Numbered from the stretch's first letter, positions 16,436 through 25,070 are shown. The stretch is 64,000 nt of DNA from Streptomyces griseus subsp. griseus (GCF_003610995.1 NZ_CP032543.1:2232001-2296000); one strand, 5' to 3'. Numbers and translations: made by a program. The notes: generated by a model from the sequence alone, not told the origin.

Positions 16436-17503
16436 ATGTCCGCTGCACCGAGGCGTCGTTCGGTCCTCCTGGCCACCGCGGCCGTCACAGCCGCCGCCAC
16501 CGCCCCCGCCGTCGCGTCGGGCCCCGCGCCAGGCCCCCACCGCCCCTCCGGACCTCTGGTGATCGGCCACCGCGGGGCGGCGGGCTGGCGCCCGGAGCAC
16601 ACCGCCGACTCGTACACCTACGCCGTACGGGCCGGGGCCGACTGGATCGAACCGGACCTCGTACCGACGAAGGACCACGTCCTGGTCGTGCGGCACGAGA
16701 ACGAGATCGGCGGGACCACGGATGTCGGCGGGCGGCCGGAGTTCGCGGACCGCCGCACCACGAAGACCGTGGACGGCAAAGCGGTGACCGGCTGGTTCAC
16801 CGAGGACTTCACGCTGCGCGAGCTGAGGACGCTGCGCACGGTGGAGCGGCTGCCGCTGGTCCGCAACCGGAACACGGTCTTCGACGGCCGGGGGCAGGTG
16901 ATGACCTTCCAGGAGGTGATCGACCTGGCCCGGCGGCTGTCGAAGGAGTCGGGCCGCCGGATCGCGGTCTTCCCGGAGACCAAGCACCCGACGTACTTCC
17001 GCGCGATCGGGCTGCCGCTGGAGGAGGAGCTGATCCGGGTGATCCGCCGCAACCGGCTGACCGCCCGGGAGTGCGTCGTCCAGTCCTTCGAGCCGTCCAG
17101 CCTGCACCGCATCGCCGCCGCCCGCCTCGGCCTCCCCCTCTGGCAGGCGCTGGGCACGAGCGGCGGCCCTTATGGTCACGCGGTGACCTACAAGGACATG
17201 ATGAGCCCGGCGGGGCTGCGCGAGATCGCCTCGTACGCGCAGTGGATCGGGCCGGACAAGTCCACCCTCGTCCCGCCGCACACGCTCCTCGCGGACGCGC
17301 ACGCGGCGGGCCTGAAGGTCGGCGCGTACACCTTCCGCGCGGAGAACCAGTTCCTCCCGGCCGCCCACCGCCGGGGTACCGCGCCGAACGACTTCGGCGA
17401 CGCGTTCGCCGAGTACGCCTTCCACTACGGGCAGGGCGTGGACGCGGTGGTGACGGACTTCCCGGACCTCGCGGTGCGAGCGCGGGAGGAGTGGCGCGGT
17501 TAG
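16436..17503 (+). CDS. Secreted glycerophosphodiester phosphodiesterase
   Basis: 355 residues from ATG 16436, with GAGGAG 5-10 nt upstream. Residues 1-28 form a signal peptide (RRRSVLLATAAVTAAATAPAVA). The GDPD domain starts at VIGHRGAAGWRPEHT, with the catalytic His-Arg pair and the Glu ligand; a second motif, IEPDLVPTKDHVLVVRHE, carries the metal-binding Glu and Asp and the second His. It hydrolyses glycerophosphodiesters, or teichoic-acid fragments, outside the cell to release glycerol-3-phosphate. It is convergent with dps, only 10 bp apart. Confidence 0.9.
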   Translation: MSAAPRRRSVLLATAAVTAAATAPAVASGPAPGPHRPSGPLVIGHRGAAGWRPEHTADSYTYAVRAGADWIEPDLVPTKDHVLVVRHENEIGGTTDVGGRPEFADRRTTKTVDGKAVTGWFTEDFTLRELRTLRTVERLPLVRNRNTVFDGRGQVMTFQEVIDLARRLSKESGRRIAVFPETKHPTYFRAIGLPLEEELIRVIRRNRLTARECVVQSFEPSSLHRIAAARLGLPLWQALGTSGGPYGHAVTYKDMMSPAGLREIASYAQWIGPDKSTLVPPHTLLADAHAAGLKVGAYTFRAENQFLPAAHRRGTAPNDFGDAFAEYAFHYGQGVDAVVTDFPDLAVRAREEWRG

Positions 17504-17513
17504 GCGCCGGTTC

Positions 17514-18194
17514 TCAGCGCGTGGTGCGCTTGCTCGCCGTCTTCTTGGCGGTCTTCTTGGCCGCCGTCGCCACCGTCTTCTTGGCGGGGGCCGGCCGCGC
17601 GGTCTTCTTCGCCGGGGTGCGCTGGGCGGCCGCGCGCTTCGGGGACGCTGCGGCGGCCGCCTCCTCCTCGGTGTCGGCGCCCGCGTTGGACAGGGTCCCG
17701 GAGCTGCTCTCCAGGTGGGCGCGGACGAACCACTGGAACTGCTCCAGGCCGCGCAGGTGCTCGATGAGCAGGTCCTCGGTGACGGGGTCGAGTTCGCCGG
17801 CCTTCGCGACCGCCGCGCGGTGGTCCTCGATGATCCCCGTGTAGACCAGGTCCAGGGCGCCGAGGTGGGCGATGGCGTCGGCGCGGCCGACGCTGTAGTC
17901 CTCCCAGGTGCGCTCCTTGACCAGGACGCCCGGCGTGCCCTGCGGCTCGCCGCCGAGGGCGGAGATGCGCTCGGCGGCCGCGTCGGCCATCTCCCGTACG
18001 GCCGCGGTCTGCGGGTCCAGCATCTCGTGGACGGCGATGAAGTGCGGCCCGACGACGTTCCAGTGGATGTGCTTGAGCGTCAGGGAGAGGTCGTTGAGCG
18101 CGTGCAGGCGGAGCGTCAGGAGGTCGATGACCTGACGGCCCTGGTCGACGCCGAGGCCGGGGACGGTGTAGCGGGGGGTACGTGCGGGGGACAT
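17514..18194 (-). CDS. dps: Dps-family DNA-binding ferritin with lysine-rich tail
   Basis: 226 residues from ATG 18194 (AGGAG upstream). Residues 1-165 are a Dps four-helix bundle. LKHIHWNVVGPHFIAVHEMLD carries the intersubunit ferroxidase His and Asp, and DHRAAVAKAGELD follows. Residues about 165-226 are a low-complexity tail rich in Ala, Lys and Pro with repeated AKKTA-type units, like histone H1 and Streptomyces HU tails, and should bind DNA. A typical Dps is 150-190 residues. It protects DNA by storing iron and removing peroxide. Streptomyces encode several Dps paralogues and I cannot say which this is. Confidence 0.88.
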   Translation of the reverse strand: MSPARTPRYTVPGLGVDQGRQVIDLLTLRLHALNDLSLTLKHIHWNVVGPHFIAVHEMLDPQTAAVREMADAAAERISALGGEPQGTPGVLVKERTWEDYSVGRADAIAHLGALDLVYTGIIEDHRAAVAKAGELDPVTEDLLIEHLRGLEQFQWFVRAHLESSSGTLSNAGADTEEEAAAAASPKRAAAQRTPAKKTARPAPAKKTVATAAKKTAKKTASKRTTR

Positions 18195-18289
18195 GGGGCT
18201 CCTGTTCGTAGAGACGTCGACTGTGATGGTTTCGGGAGGCGGTGGTGGCTTTACGGGGGGGGCGGATGTGGTCTTGGGGAGGCGGGGGT

Positions 18290-20530
18290 CTAACCGGCGT
18301 CGCCGGTGCCGCCTTCGGTCGGGGTGGCGCCGGCGCGCTCGCCGCCGGGCCGGACGGGGCCGGCCGCCGCGCGGATGCTCGCCAGGGCGGCGTCGGCGAC
18401 CGCGCGGGGCGTGATGCCGAACTCCTCGTACAGGCGCTCGAAGGGGGCGGACGCGCCGAAGTGCTCCAGGCTGACCATGCGGCCCGCGTCGCCGACGACA
18501 TCCCGCCAGCCCTGGGCGACGGCCGCCTCGACGCTGACCCGGGCCCGTACCCCGGGCGGCAGGACCTCGTCCTGGTACGCGTACGGCTGGTCGGCGAACC
18601 ACTCGCGGCAGGGCAGCGAGACGACCCGCGCGTCGTGGCCCTCGGCGGCCAGCAACTCACGGGCCTCCAGGGCGATGTGGACCTCGGAGCCGGTGCCGAT
18701 GAGGATGACGTCGGGCGTCTCCTCGCGGCTGTCGGCGAGCACGTAGCCGCCCCGGGCCGCTCCGGAGGCGGGGGCGTACGCGCCCTCCCCGCGCTCCAGG
18801 ACGGGCAGCGGCTGCCGGGTGAGGGCGAGGCCGGCGGGCCGGTCGTGGTGCTCCAGGACGGTGCGCCAGCAGACGGTGGTCTCATTGGCGTCGGCGGGCC
18901 GTACGACGTCGAGACCGGGGATCGCGCGGAGGGCGGCGAGCTGTTCGACCGGCTGGTGGGTGGGGCCGTCCTCGCCCAGGCCGATGGAGTCGTGGGTCCA
19001 GACGTAGGTGACCGGGAGCTTCATCAGGGCGGCGAGGCGGACAGCCGGGCGCATGTAGTCGCTGAAGATCAGGAACGTACCGCCGTAGGGGCGCGTGAGG
19101 CTCTGGAGCGCGATGCCGTTGAGGACGGCGCCCATGGCGTGCTCGCGGATGCCGAAGTGGAGCGTACGGCCGTAGGGGTTGCCGGGGAACTCGCCGGTCT
19201 GCTTGCCCTCGGGCACGAAGGACGGCTCGCCCTCCATGGTGGTGTTGTTGCTGCCCGCGAGGTCGGCCGAGCCGCCCCACAGCTCGGGCAGCACCGGCGC
19301 CAGCGCGCTCAGCACATCGCCGGAGGCCTTGCGGGTGGCGATGCCCTTGGGGTCGGCGTCGAAGACGGGCAGGCTGTCGGTCCAGCCGTCGGGGAAGCTC
19401 TGCTCCAGCAGCCGGTCCAGGAGCGCGGCACGCTCGGGGTTGCCGGAGCGCCACCGCCGGTAGCCGGGCTCCCAGGCGCGGTGGGCCTCTGCGCCCCGCT
19501 CCCGTACCGCGCGGGCGTGGGTCAGTACGTCGTCCTCGACGGTGAAGTCGGCGTCCGGGTCGAAGCCGAGCAGCTTCTTGGTGGCGGCGACCTCGTCGTC
19601 ACCGAGCGCGGAGCCGTGGGCCTTGCCGGTGTTCTGCTTGGTGGGCGCGGGCCAGCCGATGATCGTGCGCAGCAGGATCAGGGAGGGGCGGCCGGTCTCG
19701 CTCTTCGCGGCCTCGACGGCGGCGAGGAGGGCGTCGACGTCCTCCACGTAGTCGCCGGTGCGGGTGAAGTCGACCGTCTGGACGTGCCAGCCGTACGCGG
19801 CGTAGCGGGCGGTCACGTCCTCGCTGAAGGCGATGTCGGTGTCCTCCTCGATGGAGATGTGGTTGGAGTCGTAGAAGACGACGAGATTCCCGAGCTCCTG
19901 GTGTCCGGCCAGCGAACTGGCCTCGGCCGTCACGCCTTCCATCAGGTCGCCGTCGGAGGCGACGACGTACACGTGGTGGTCGAAGGGGCTGGTGCCGGCG
20001 GGCGCGTCGGGGTCGAGGAGGCCGCGTTCCCGGCGGGCGGCCATGGCCATGCCGACGGCGGAGGCGAGCCCCTGGCCGAGCGGCCCGGTGGTGATCTCGA
20101 CGCCCCGGGTGTGGCGGTACTCGGGGTGGCCGGGGGTGATCGATCCCCAGGTGCGCAGCGCCTCCAGGTCCGTCAGCTCCATCCCGTACCCGCTCAGGTA
20201 CAGCTGGATGTAGAGGGTGAGGCTGGAGTGGCCGCAGGAGAGCACGAAGCGGTCGCGGCCGAGCCACTGGTCGTCGGCCGGGTCGTGCCGCATGACCTGT
20301 TGGAAGAGCAGGTACGCCAGCGGGGCCAGGCTCATCGCGGTGCCCGGGTGGCCGTGGCCCGCCTTCTGCACGGCGTCGGCGGCCAGCAGCCGCACGGTGT
20401 CGACGGCGCGGACGTCGAGAGGGCCCCAGCCCGCCGCGTCCGCGACGGGCAGGGCCAGCTTCGGGTCGCGGGAGCGGCCGGGGCCGCCGCCCGGGGCATC
20501 GGGGGCGTCGGGGGCATTGCGGGGTGCCAT
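18290..20530 (-). CDS. tkt: Transketolase
   Basis: 746 residues from ATG 20530, fixed by AGGAGG 5 nt upstream. QKAGHGHPGTAMSLAPLAYLL is the thiamine-diphosphate transketolase signature, and GDLMEGVTAEASSLAGH is the GDG-type cofactor motif. The pyrimidine domain has EHAMGAVLNGIAL and THDSIGLGEDGPTHQPVEQLAAL. The N terminus carries about 30 extra Pro/Ala/Gly-rich residues compared with most transketolases. It moves two-carbon units between pentose and other sugar phosphates, linking with rpiB. It is divergent from sodF. It stands alone rather than in the usual tkt-tal-zwf group, so a second copy probably exists elsewhere. Confidence 0.95.
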   Translation of the reverse strand: MAPRNAPDAPDAPGGGPGRSRDPKLALPVADAAGWGPLDVRAVDTVRLLAADAVQKAGHGHPGTAMSLAPLAYLLFQQVMRHDPADDQWLGRDRFVLSCGHSSLTLYIQLYLSGYGMELTDLEALRTWGSITPGHPEYRHTRGVEITTGPLGQGLASAVGMAMAARRERGLLDPDAPAGTSPFDHHVYVVASDGDLMEGVTAEASSLAGHQELGNLVVFYDSNHISIEEDTDIAFSEDVTARYAAYGWHVQTVDFTRTGDYVEDVDALLAAVEAAKSETGRPSLILLRTIIGWPAPTKQNTGKAHGSALGDDEVAATKKLLGFDPDADFTVEDDVLTHARAVRERGAEAHRAWEPGYRRWRSGNPERAALLDRLLEQSFPDGWTDSLPVFDADPKGIATRKASGDVLSALAPVLPELWGGSADLAGSNNTTMEGEPSFVPEGKQTGEFPGNPYGRTLHFGIREHAMGAVLNGIALQSLTRPYGGTFLIFSDYMRPAVRLAALMKLPVTYVWTHDSIGLGEDGPTHQPVEQLAALRAIPGLDVVRPADANETTVCWRTVLEHHDRPAGLALTRQPLPVLERGEGAYAPASGAARGGYVLADSREETPDVILIGTGSEVHIALEARELLAAEGHDARVVSLPCREWFADQPYAYQDEVLPPGVRARVSVEAAVAQGWRDVVGDAGRMVSLEHFGASAPFERLYEEFGITPRAVADAALASIRAAAGPVRPGGERAGATPTEGGTGDAG

Positions 20531-20771
20531 CAAGTCCTCCTGCATCGGTGGGGCGGTCAGCGGCGAGCGGCGCGCCTGCGGACCCCGGCTCCGCAACGCC
20601 CGGCCGCTTGGCCGGGTCCCCCGGAACGACGGGTCCAAACCTGCGATGGCGTACGCAGCACGACAGGAGGAGCAAATCACCCTTGCGGGACAAAGCGCGG
20701 AAGACCTGCGGGAGAGGGGGCGGAAGAGCGGGGCGCCGGTCCTAGGCCGAAGGGCTGATCACTTGAGGACC

Positions 20772-20802
20772 TTGCTGCTGTTAGCCTGCTCCTGCATATA
20801 GG
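20772..20802 (+). promoter_or_regulatory. Putative sodF promoter
   Basis: TTGCTG (20772-20777) could be the -35 element. CATATA (20795-20800, spacing 17) or TATAGG (20797-20802, spacing 19) could be the -10. The -10 is inside the Nur-type operator, which fits repression by steric block. Confidence 0.45.
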
Positions 20803-20808
20803 TTGCAA
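20792..20808 (+). promoter_or_regulatory. Putative Nur box
   Basis: CTGCAT-ATAGG-TTGCAA matches the published Streptomyces Nur consensus tTGCaa-N5-ttGCAA at all strongly conserved positions. Nur is the nickel-responsive Fur-family regulator that represses sodF when nickel is sufficient. The box lies 43 bp upstream of the sodF start and overlaps the predicted -10. Confidence 0.75.
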
Positions 20809-20850
20809 TAACAACTGGACGGCATTCCCAGCAGTCGGAGGGCTCGCATC

Positions 20851-21492
20851 ATGGCCACGTACACGCTCCCGGAACTCCCGTACGACTACGCGGCGCTCGA
20901 ACCGGTCATCAACCCGCAGATCATCGAGCTGCACCACGACAAGCACCACGCCGCGTACGTCAAGGGCGCGAACGACACCCTGGAGCAGCTGGAAGAGGCC
21001 CGCGACAAGGAGGCCTGGGGTGCGATCAACGGCCTCCAGAAGAACCTCGCGTTCCACCTCTCCGGCCACATCCTGCACTCGATCTACTGGCACAACATGA
21101 CGGGCGACGGCGGCGGCGAGCCCCTCGCGGCGGACGGCGTGGGCGACCTCGCCGACGCGATCACCGAGTCCTTCGGCGCGTTCGCGGGCTTCAAGTCCCA
21201 GCTGACGAAGGCCTCGGCCACCACCCAGGGCTCCGGCTGGGGCGTGCTCGCGTACGAGCCCCTCAGCGGCAAGCTCATCGTGGAGCAGGTCTACGACCAC
21301 CAGGGCAACGTGGGCCAGGGCTCGGTCCCGATCCTGGTCTTCGACGCCTGGGAGCACGCCTTCTACCTCCAGTACAAGAACCAGAAGGTGGACTTCATCG
21401 AGGCGATGTGGCGGGTCGTCAACTGGCAGGACGTGGCCAAGCGCTACGCCGCCGCCAAGGAGCGCGCGGACGTGCTGCTGCTCGCCCCCTGA
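20851..21492 (+). CDS. sodF: Superoxide dismutase, Fe-Zn type
   Basis: 213 residues. The metal ligands of Fe/Mn superoxide dismutases are present: His28 (LHHDKHH), His76 (HSIYW), Asp165 and His169 (FDAWEHAF). Streptomyces enzymes of this sequence type ([15 protein letters not shown]) are the Fe-Zn SodF. It converts superoxide to O2 and H2O2 in the cytoplasm. GGAGGG lies 8 nt before the ATG. The Nur-type box upstream implies expression only under nickel shortage, when the Ni enzyme SodN cannot be used. The 3' UTR resembles the s-SodF RNA. Confidence 0.95.
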   Translation: MATYTLPELPYDYAALEPVINPQIIELHHDKHHAAYVKGANDTLEQLEEARDKEAWGAINGLQKNLAFHLSGHILHSIYWHNMTGDGGGEPLAADGVGDLADAITESFGAFAGFKSQLTKASATTQGSGWGVLAYEPLSGKLIVEQVYDHQGNVGQGSVPILVFDAWEHAFYLQYKNQKVDFIEAMWRVVNWQDVAKRYAAAKERADVLLLAP

Positions 21493-21514
21493 TGTGACGC
21501 CGGCGCACCACAGA

Positions 21515-21606
21515 CGCCCTGCCTCGTGATCGTCTTCTCAACCTTCACTTCGGCAGGCGGATGGACGGAGAGCCCTCGCGAGGACGTGACTCGCGGGGGC
21601 TTTCCC
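21515..21606 (+). ncRNA. Putative s-SodF small RNA from the sodF 3' UTR
   Basis: In S. coelicolor the end of the sodF mRNA is processed to an RNA of about 90 nt that pairs with the sodN translation start. Here a hairpin is formed by CGCCCTGCC with GGCAGGCG (one bulged C). It exposes a CU-rich loop at about 21526-21550 (including TCTTCTCAACCTTCACTT) that could pair with a purine-rich ribosome site. The terminator at 21571-21601 follows. The 5' end is inferred from the published size only. Confidence 0.55.
21571..21601 (+). terminator. sodF terminator
   Basis: 12-bp stem AGCCCTCGCGAG / CTCGCGGGGGCT with one G-U pair and a 7-nt loop, followed by TTCCCC. Confidence 0.8.
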
Positions 21607-21624
21607 CTGCCGTGAACCGAGTTG

Positions 21625-21648
21625 TTAGCTATTTAGCTCACATGCTAA
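21625..21648. promoter_or_regulatory. Putative ArsR-family operator
   Basis: TTAGC-tcacat-GCTAA (21633-21648) is an inverted repeat, and a further TTAGC lies at 21625-21629. It ends 9 bp before the regulator's start codon. This is the AT-rich form of site bound by SmtB/SdpR-like regulators, so autoregulation is likely. Confidence 0.6.
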
Positions 21649-21657
21649 ACATAGAGC

Positions 21658-22017
21658 ATGGAACCACCCTCCGCCGCTCACGCTCCTGCCTCCGATGACG
21701 AGGAGGCGAGTGCCTTCCGCGCGCTCGCCGACCCCACCCGCCGCCAGATCCTGGAGGATCTGCGCGGGGGTGAGCTGGCCGCCGGGGAGATCGTGAGCCG
21801 GTTCTCGATCAGCGCCCCGTCCATCTCGCGCCACCTGGGCGTGCTCAAGGGCGCCGGGCTCGTCACCGAGCGCCGGGACGCCAACCGCATCCTCTACTCG
21901 CTCGCCGAGGAGCGCCTCGCCATGTGCGTGGGACGCTTCCTGAGCGCGGTGTGCCCCGAGCAGATCGTGCTCCGCCACACCAAGTGGCATCCCGCCCCGG
22001 AAGGCGATGCCCCATGA
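21658..22017 (+). CDS. ArsR/SdpR-family winged-helix regulator
   Basis: 119 residues, one winged-helix domain. The recognition region is GEIVSRFSISAPSISRHLGVLKGAGLVTERRDANRILYSL. The CxC or acidic metal-binding motifs of true arsenic or zinc sensors are absent, so it resembles the metal-free SdpR group. There is no good ribosome site before ATG 21658, so the transcript may have a very short leader. The stop overlaps the start of the DUF2071 gene (ATGA at 22014-22017), so the two are translated together. Confidence 0.85.
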   Translation: MEPPSAAHAPASDDEEASAFRALADPTRRQILEDLRGGELAAGEIVSRFSISAPSISRHLGVLKGAGLVTERRDANRILYSLAEERLAMCVGRFLSAVCPEQIVLRHTKWHPAPEGDAP

Positions 22018-22757
22018 TCCGGCCCCGGCTCTCCAGCACCATCGAACGCCGCCTCCTGGTGAACTACCGGGTGGACCCGTCCGTCGCTGCGGCCCTGTTG
22101 CCCGCGCCGCTGCGGCCCCAACTGGTGCGCGGGCAGGCGGTGGCGGGGATCTGCCTGCTCCGGATCGGTGGCGTCCGCCCCGGCTGGGCCCCGGCCGCGA
22201 CCGGGCTGACCAGCGAGAACGCGGCGCACCGGATCTCCGTCGAGTGGGACGGCCCGGACGGTGTGGAGTCCGGCGTCTACATCCCGCGCCGCGACACCGC
22301 CTCCCGCCTCAACGCCTTCGCGGGCGGCCGGATCTACCCGGGCGAGCACGGCCGGGCGGACTTCACGGTGCGGGAGGAGGCCGACGCCGTACGGGTGGCC
22401 TTCGCGACCCGGGACGGTGAGGTGGAGGTCGACGCGACGGTGGAGCCGGCCGAGGAGCTGCACGGGAGCGGGCTGTTCACGGACCTGGCGGAGGCGTCGG
22501 AGTTCTTCCGGCTCGGCGGCCGGGGCCTCTCCCCCAACGCCCGGGGCTCCCACCTGGACGTCCTCGAACTGTCCACGGACGCCTGGAAGGTGACGGCGGG
22601 CCGGCCCCGTACCGTACGCTCCTCGTTCTTCGAGGACCCGGACCGCTTCCCGCCGGGCAGCGCGGTGCTGGACAGCGCGCTGGTGATGCGGGGCGTGGCG
22701 GCCCACTGGTCGCAGGGGGCGCCGATGCGGATGGGGTGCGCGGCGGGGGTGGCGTAG
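22014..22757 (+). CDS. DUF2071-family protein
   Basis: 247 residues. It starts MIRPRLSSTIERRLLVNYRV, then LLPAPLRPQLVRGQAVAGICLLRIGGVRPGW, which is the DUF2071 pattern; the fold is related to acetoacetate decarboxylase-like proteins. Function is unknown. The 4-nt overlap with the ArsR gene says it is the regulator's partner, and both are probably controlled by the operator at 21625-21648. Confidence 0.75.
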   Translation: MIRPRLSSTIERRLLVNYRVDPSVAAALLPAPLRPQLVRGQAVAGICLLRIGGVRPGWAPAATGLTSENAAHRISVEWDGPDGVESGVYIPRRDTASRLNAFAGGRIYPGEHGRADFTVREEADAVRVAFATRDGEVEVDATVEPAEELHGSGLFTDLAEASEFFRLGGRGLSPNARGSHLDVLELSTDAWKVTAGRPRTVRSSFFEDPDRFPPGSAVLDSALVMRGVAAHWSQGAPMRMGCAAGVA

Positions 22758-22839
22758 CGAAATCCCCGTGCCCGAGCCGGGCCGGGGCTGCCACCATGAC
22801 CCGGTCCGCCTGCCCGCGCCCCTCCCCGGAAACGAGCCC

Positions 22840-23493
22840 ATGAGTTCTGCCCCTGTCCCGGCCGACCCCACCGTCCTGCACCCGATGCCCGGCCAGCCGC
22901 GTGTGGTGCAGTTGAAGCCGCTGGTCACCTCGGAGCTGATCGAGGTGGGGGCGTACTCGTACTACGACGACCCGGAGCACGCCACGGAGTTCGAGACCCG
23001 GAACGTGCTCTACCACTACGGGCCGGAGCGTCTGGTCATCGGGAAGTTCTGCGCGCTGGCCACGGGGGTGCGGTTCATCATGAACGGCTCCAACCACCGT
23101 ATGGACGGACCGTCCACGTTCCCGTTCCCGACGCTCGGCGGCTCCTGGGCCGACCACTTCGACCTGCTGACGGGCCTGCCGAACCGGGGCGACACGGTGA
23201 TCGGCAACGACGTCTGGATCGGCTACGAGGCGGTCGTCATGCCGGGCGTCCGCATCGGGCACGGCGCGATCGTCAGCTCGCGGTCCGTGGTCGTCTCGGA
23301 CGTCCCGGACTACGGCATCGTCGGCGGCAACCCGGCCCGGCTGCTCCGCACCCGCTACGAGGAGGCGGACATCGCGCGCCTGCTGGCGGTGGCGTGGTGG
23401 GACTGGCCGGCGGACCACCTGACACGCCATATCCGTACGGTGATGTCGGGCACGGTGGCGGAGCTGGAGGCGGCGGCACCGGGCGCGGGGTGA
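22840..23493 (+). CDS. Hexapeptide-repeat acetyltransferase, Vat/CatB (xenobiotic acetyltransferase) family
   Basis: 217 residues from ATG 22840. KFCALATGVRFIMNGSNHRMDG matches the streptogramin A acetyltransferase (Vat) active-site loop, where the His in SNHRMDG is catalytic. A left-handed beta-helix follows (GNDVWIGYEAVVMPGVRIGHGAIVSS, hexapeptide turns), then GGNPARLLRTRY. Vat enzymes O-acetylate group A streptogramins; chromosomal Streptomyces relatives have unproven substrates. No ribosome site stronger than GGAAACGAG is seen. It may be transcribed with the ArsR-DUF2071 pair, 82 bp upstream. Confidence 0.85.
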   Translation: MSSAPVPADPTVLHPMPGQPRVVQLKPLVTSELIEVGAYSYYDDPEHATEFETRNVLYHYGPERLVIGKFCALATGVRFIMNGSNHRMDGPSTFPFPTLGGSWADHFDLLTGLPNRGDTVIGNDVWIGYEAVVMPGVRIGHGAIVSSRSVVVSDVPDYGIVGGNPARLLRTRYEEADIARLLAVAWWDWPADHLTRHIRTVMSGTVAELEAAAPGAG

Positions 23494-23555
23494 AGGGGGC
23501 CCGCTGAAGCTGGTGCGACGGCCCGGGAGTGCCGGACGGCGACCTCTCCGGCCCC

Positions 23556-25070
23556 TCAGCGCAGCCGGAAGACCGACCCCACGAACTCCGTCAGCAGCCG
23601 TTCCTTCAGCCGGCCCGGCAGGGTGTCCAGGAGGAACAGGACCGGGGCCATGCGCTCCGGGAGGCCGGCCGGGCTGTCGGGGTCCTCCCCCAGGCCAGCG
23701 AAGGCCAGGATGCCGGAGACGTCCTCCGGGGTGAGGGTGTCCGGGTCCAGGGTCGCCGCCAGGTCCGTCAGGGCCGGGTCGGGGGTGACCGGGGGAAGGG
23801 TGCGGGCTGTCGCCAGGGCGGTCGTCAGGTCGGTGAGCAGGGCGTCCACCCGGTCGACCGTGGCGGGGGTCAGGGTGAGGTGGAGGTTGGGCGGGAGGCC
23901 GTCGAAGGAGAGCTGGGGCTGGAGGTACCAGCCGCGTGCGCGCATCTCGTCGGCCAGATGCAGGAGGAGGCTCAGGTCGGGGGTGCCGGCGGTTCCGCCG
24001 GGGGTGGCGGGGGTGAGGACCGTGAACGCGACCAGCCCCGCCTCCGGTTCGCCGAGGATGTGGAGGTCCGGGGTGGCGCGGAGGGCCTCGGTGAGGTGGT
24101 CGGAGGCTTCCGCCACCCGCGCGGCCAAGGTCGTGTAGCCGTCCTCGCCTATGTGCTGGAGCACCGCCCATGCCTGGGCCAGCAGGCCCGCCGGCTTGGT
24201 GCCCTGGACCGTCGGGTTGACCACCGGGTAGCCCGGCCAGCCCGCGTGGGCGAAATACTGGTGGCGGCGGAGTTCGGCGTCCCGGTAGAGGACCACGGAG
24301 GCGCCCTTGTCCGCGTAGCCGTACTTGTGCAGGTCCACCGAGACGGACGTGACGCCGGGGAGGGAGAAGTCGAACGGTTCGACCGCGCGGCCCGCCCGGC
24401 GCAGGTACGGGAGCAGCCAGCCGCCGATGCACGCGTCCACATGGCACAGCACCTCGTGCTCGGCCGCCGCCTCCGCGATCCTCGCCACCGGGTCGATGAC
24501 CCCGTGCGCGTACGAGGGGGCCGAGGCGACCACCAGGGCGGTGCGGGGTGTGATCGCGGCGGCCATCGCGGTGGGGTTCGCCTTGTACGTCACCGGGTCC
24601 ACCGGGACCACCACCGGTTCCAGGCCCAGGTAGGCGGCGGCCTTGTGGAACGCGGCGTGCGCGGTGGAGGGGAGCACGAGCTGCGGGTCGGTCACCCCGC
24701 GCGTCGAACGGGCGTGGTCCCTGGCCGTCTTGACCGCCAGCAGGATCGATTCCGTGCCGCCGCTGGTGAAGGTGCCCTGGGCCCCGGGCGGGGCGCCGAG
24801 GAGGGCCGCCGCCGCGCCGACCAGGTCGTTCTCCAGGCGCGCCACGCTGGGGAAGACCGTGGGGTCGAGGCCGTTGACGGTGGCGTACGCGGCGTAGGCG
24901 TCGGCGGCCAGTTCGTCCAGGCCCTCGCGCCCGGCGTCGTAGACGTAGGCGAAGGTCCGGCCGCCCCGGGTGGGGGCGTCGGCGGTGCGCAGCGCCGTGA
25001 GTTCGGTGAGGATCTCTGCCGCTGGGCGGCCGGGCGGGAGGGCGGGGGCGTCGTCCTGGTCATGGGACAC
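23556..25070 (-). CDS. PLP-dependent group II decarboxylase, sphingosine-phosphate-lyase-like
   Basis: 504 residues from GTG 25070. GTFTSGGTESILLAVKTARDHAR binds the PLP phosphate, HVDACIGGWLLPYLRRAG has the PLP-pyridine Asp, and SVSVDLHKYGYADKGASVVLY holds the Lys that forms the internal aldimine (HK). The C-terminal third is divergent. The family contains glutamate and aromatic amino-acid decarboxylases and sphingosine-1-phosphate lyases; the DxHKYG(Y/F)xxKG form is nearest the lyase group. The start overlaps the end of the GPH transporter by 11 nt, so uptake and cleavage of one substrate is likely. Confidence 0.85.
   Translation of the reverse strand: MSHDQDDAPALPPGRPAAEILTELTALRTADAPTRGGRTFAYVYDAGREGLDELAADAYAAYATVNGLDPTVFPSVARLENDLVGAAAALLGAPPGAQGTFTSGGTESILLAVKTARDHARSTRGVTDPQLVLPSTAHAAFHKAAAYLGLEPVVVPVDPVTYKANPTAMAAAITPRTALVVASAPSYAHGVIDPVARIAEAAAEHEVLCHVDACIGGWLLPYLRRAGRAVEPFDFSLPGVTSVSVDLHKYGYADKGASVVLYRDAELRRHQYFAHAGWPGYPVVNPTVQGTKPAGLLAQAWAVLQHIGEDGYTTLAARVAEASDHLTEALRATPDLHILGEPEAGLVAFTVLTPATPGGTAGTPDLSLLLHLADEMRARGWYLQPQLSFDGLPPNLHLTLTPATVDRVDALLTDLTTALATARTLPPVTPDPALTDLAATLDPDTLTPEDVSGILAFAGLGEDPDSPAGLPERMAPVLFLLDTLPGRLKERLLTEFVGSVFRLR

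Larger units (their letters stand above)
20531..20850. other. 320-bp divergent intergenic region tkt / sodF
   Basis: No gene. On the sodF side it holds the promoter and Nur-type operator listed separately. On the tkt side it holds a hairpin, CCCGGCC-gctt-GGCCGGG (20599-20616), in the presumed tkt leader, with an outer GCGGA/TCCGC pairing beside it. No convincing tkt promoter was found. Confidence 0.5.
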
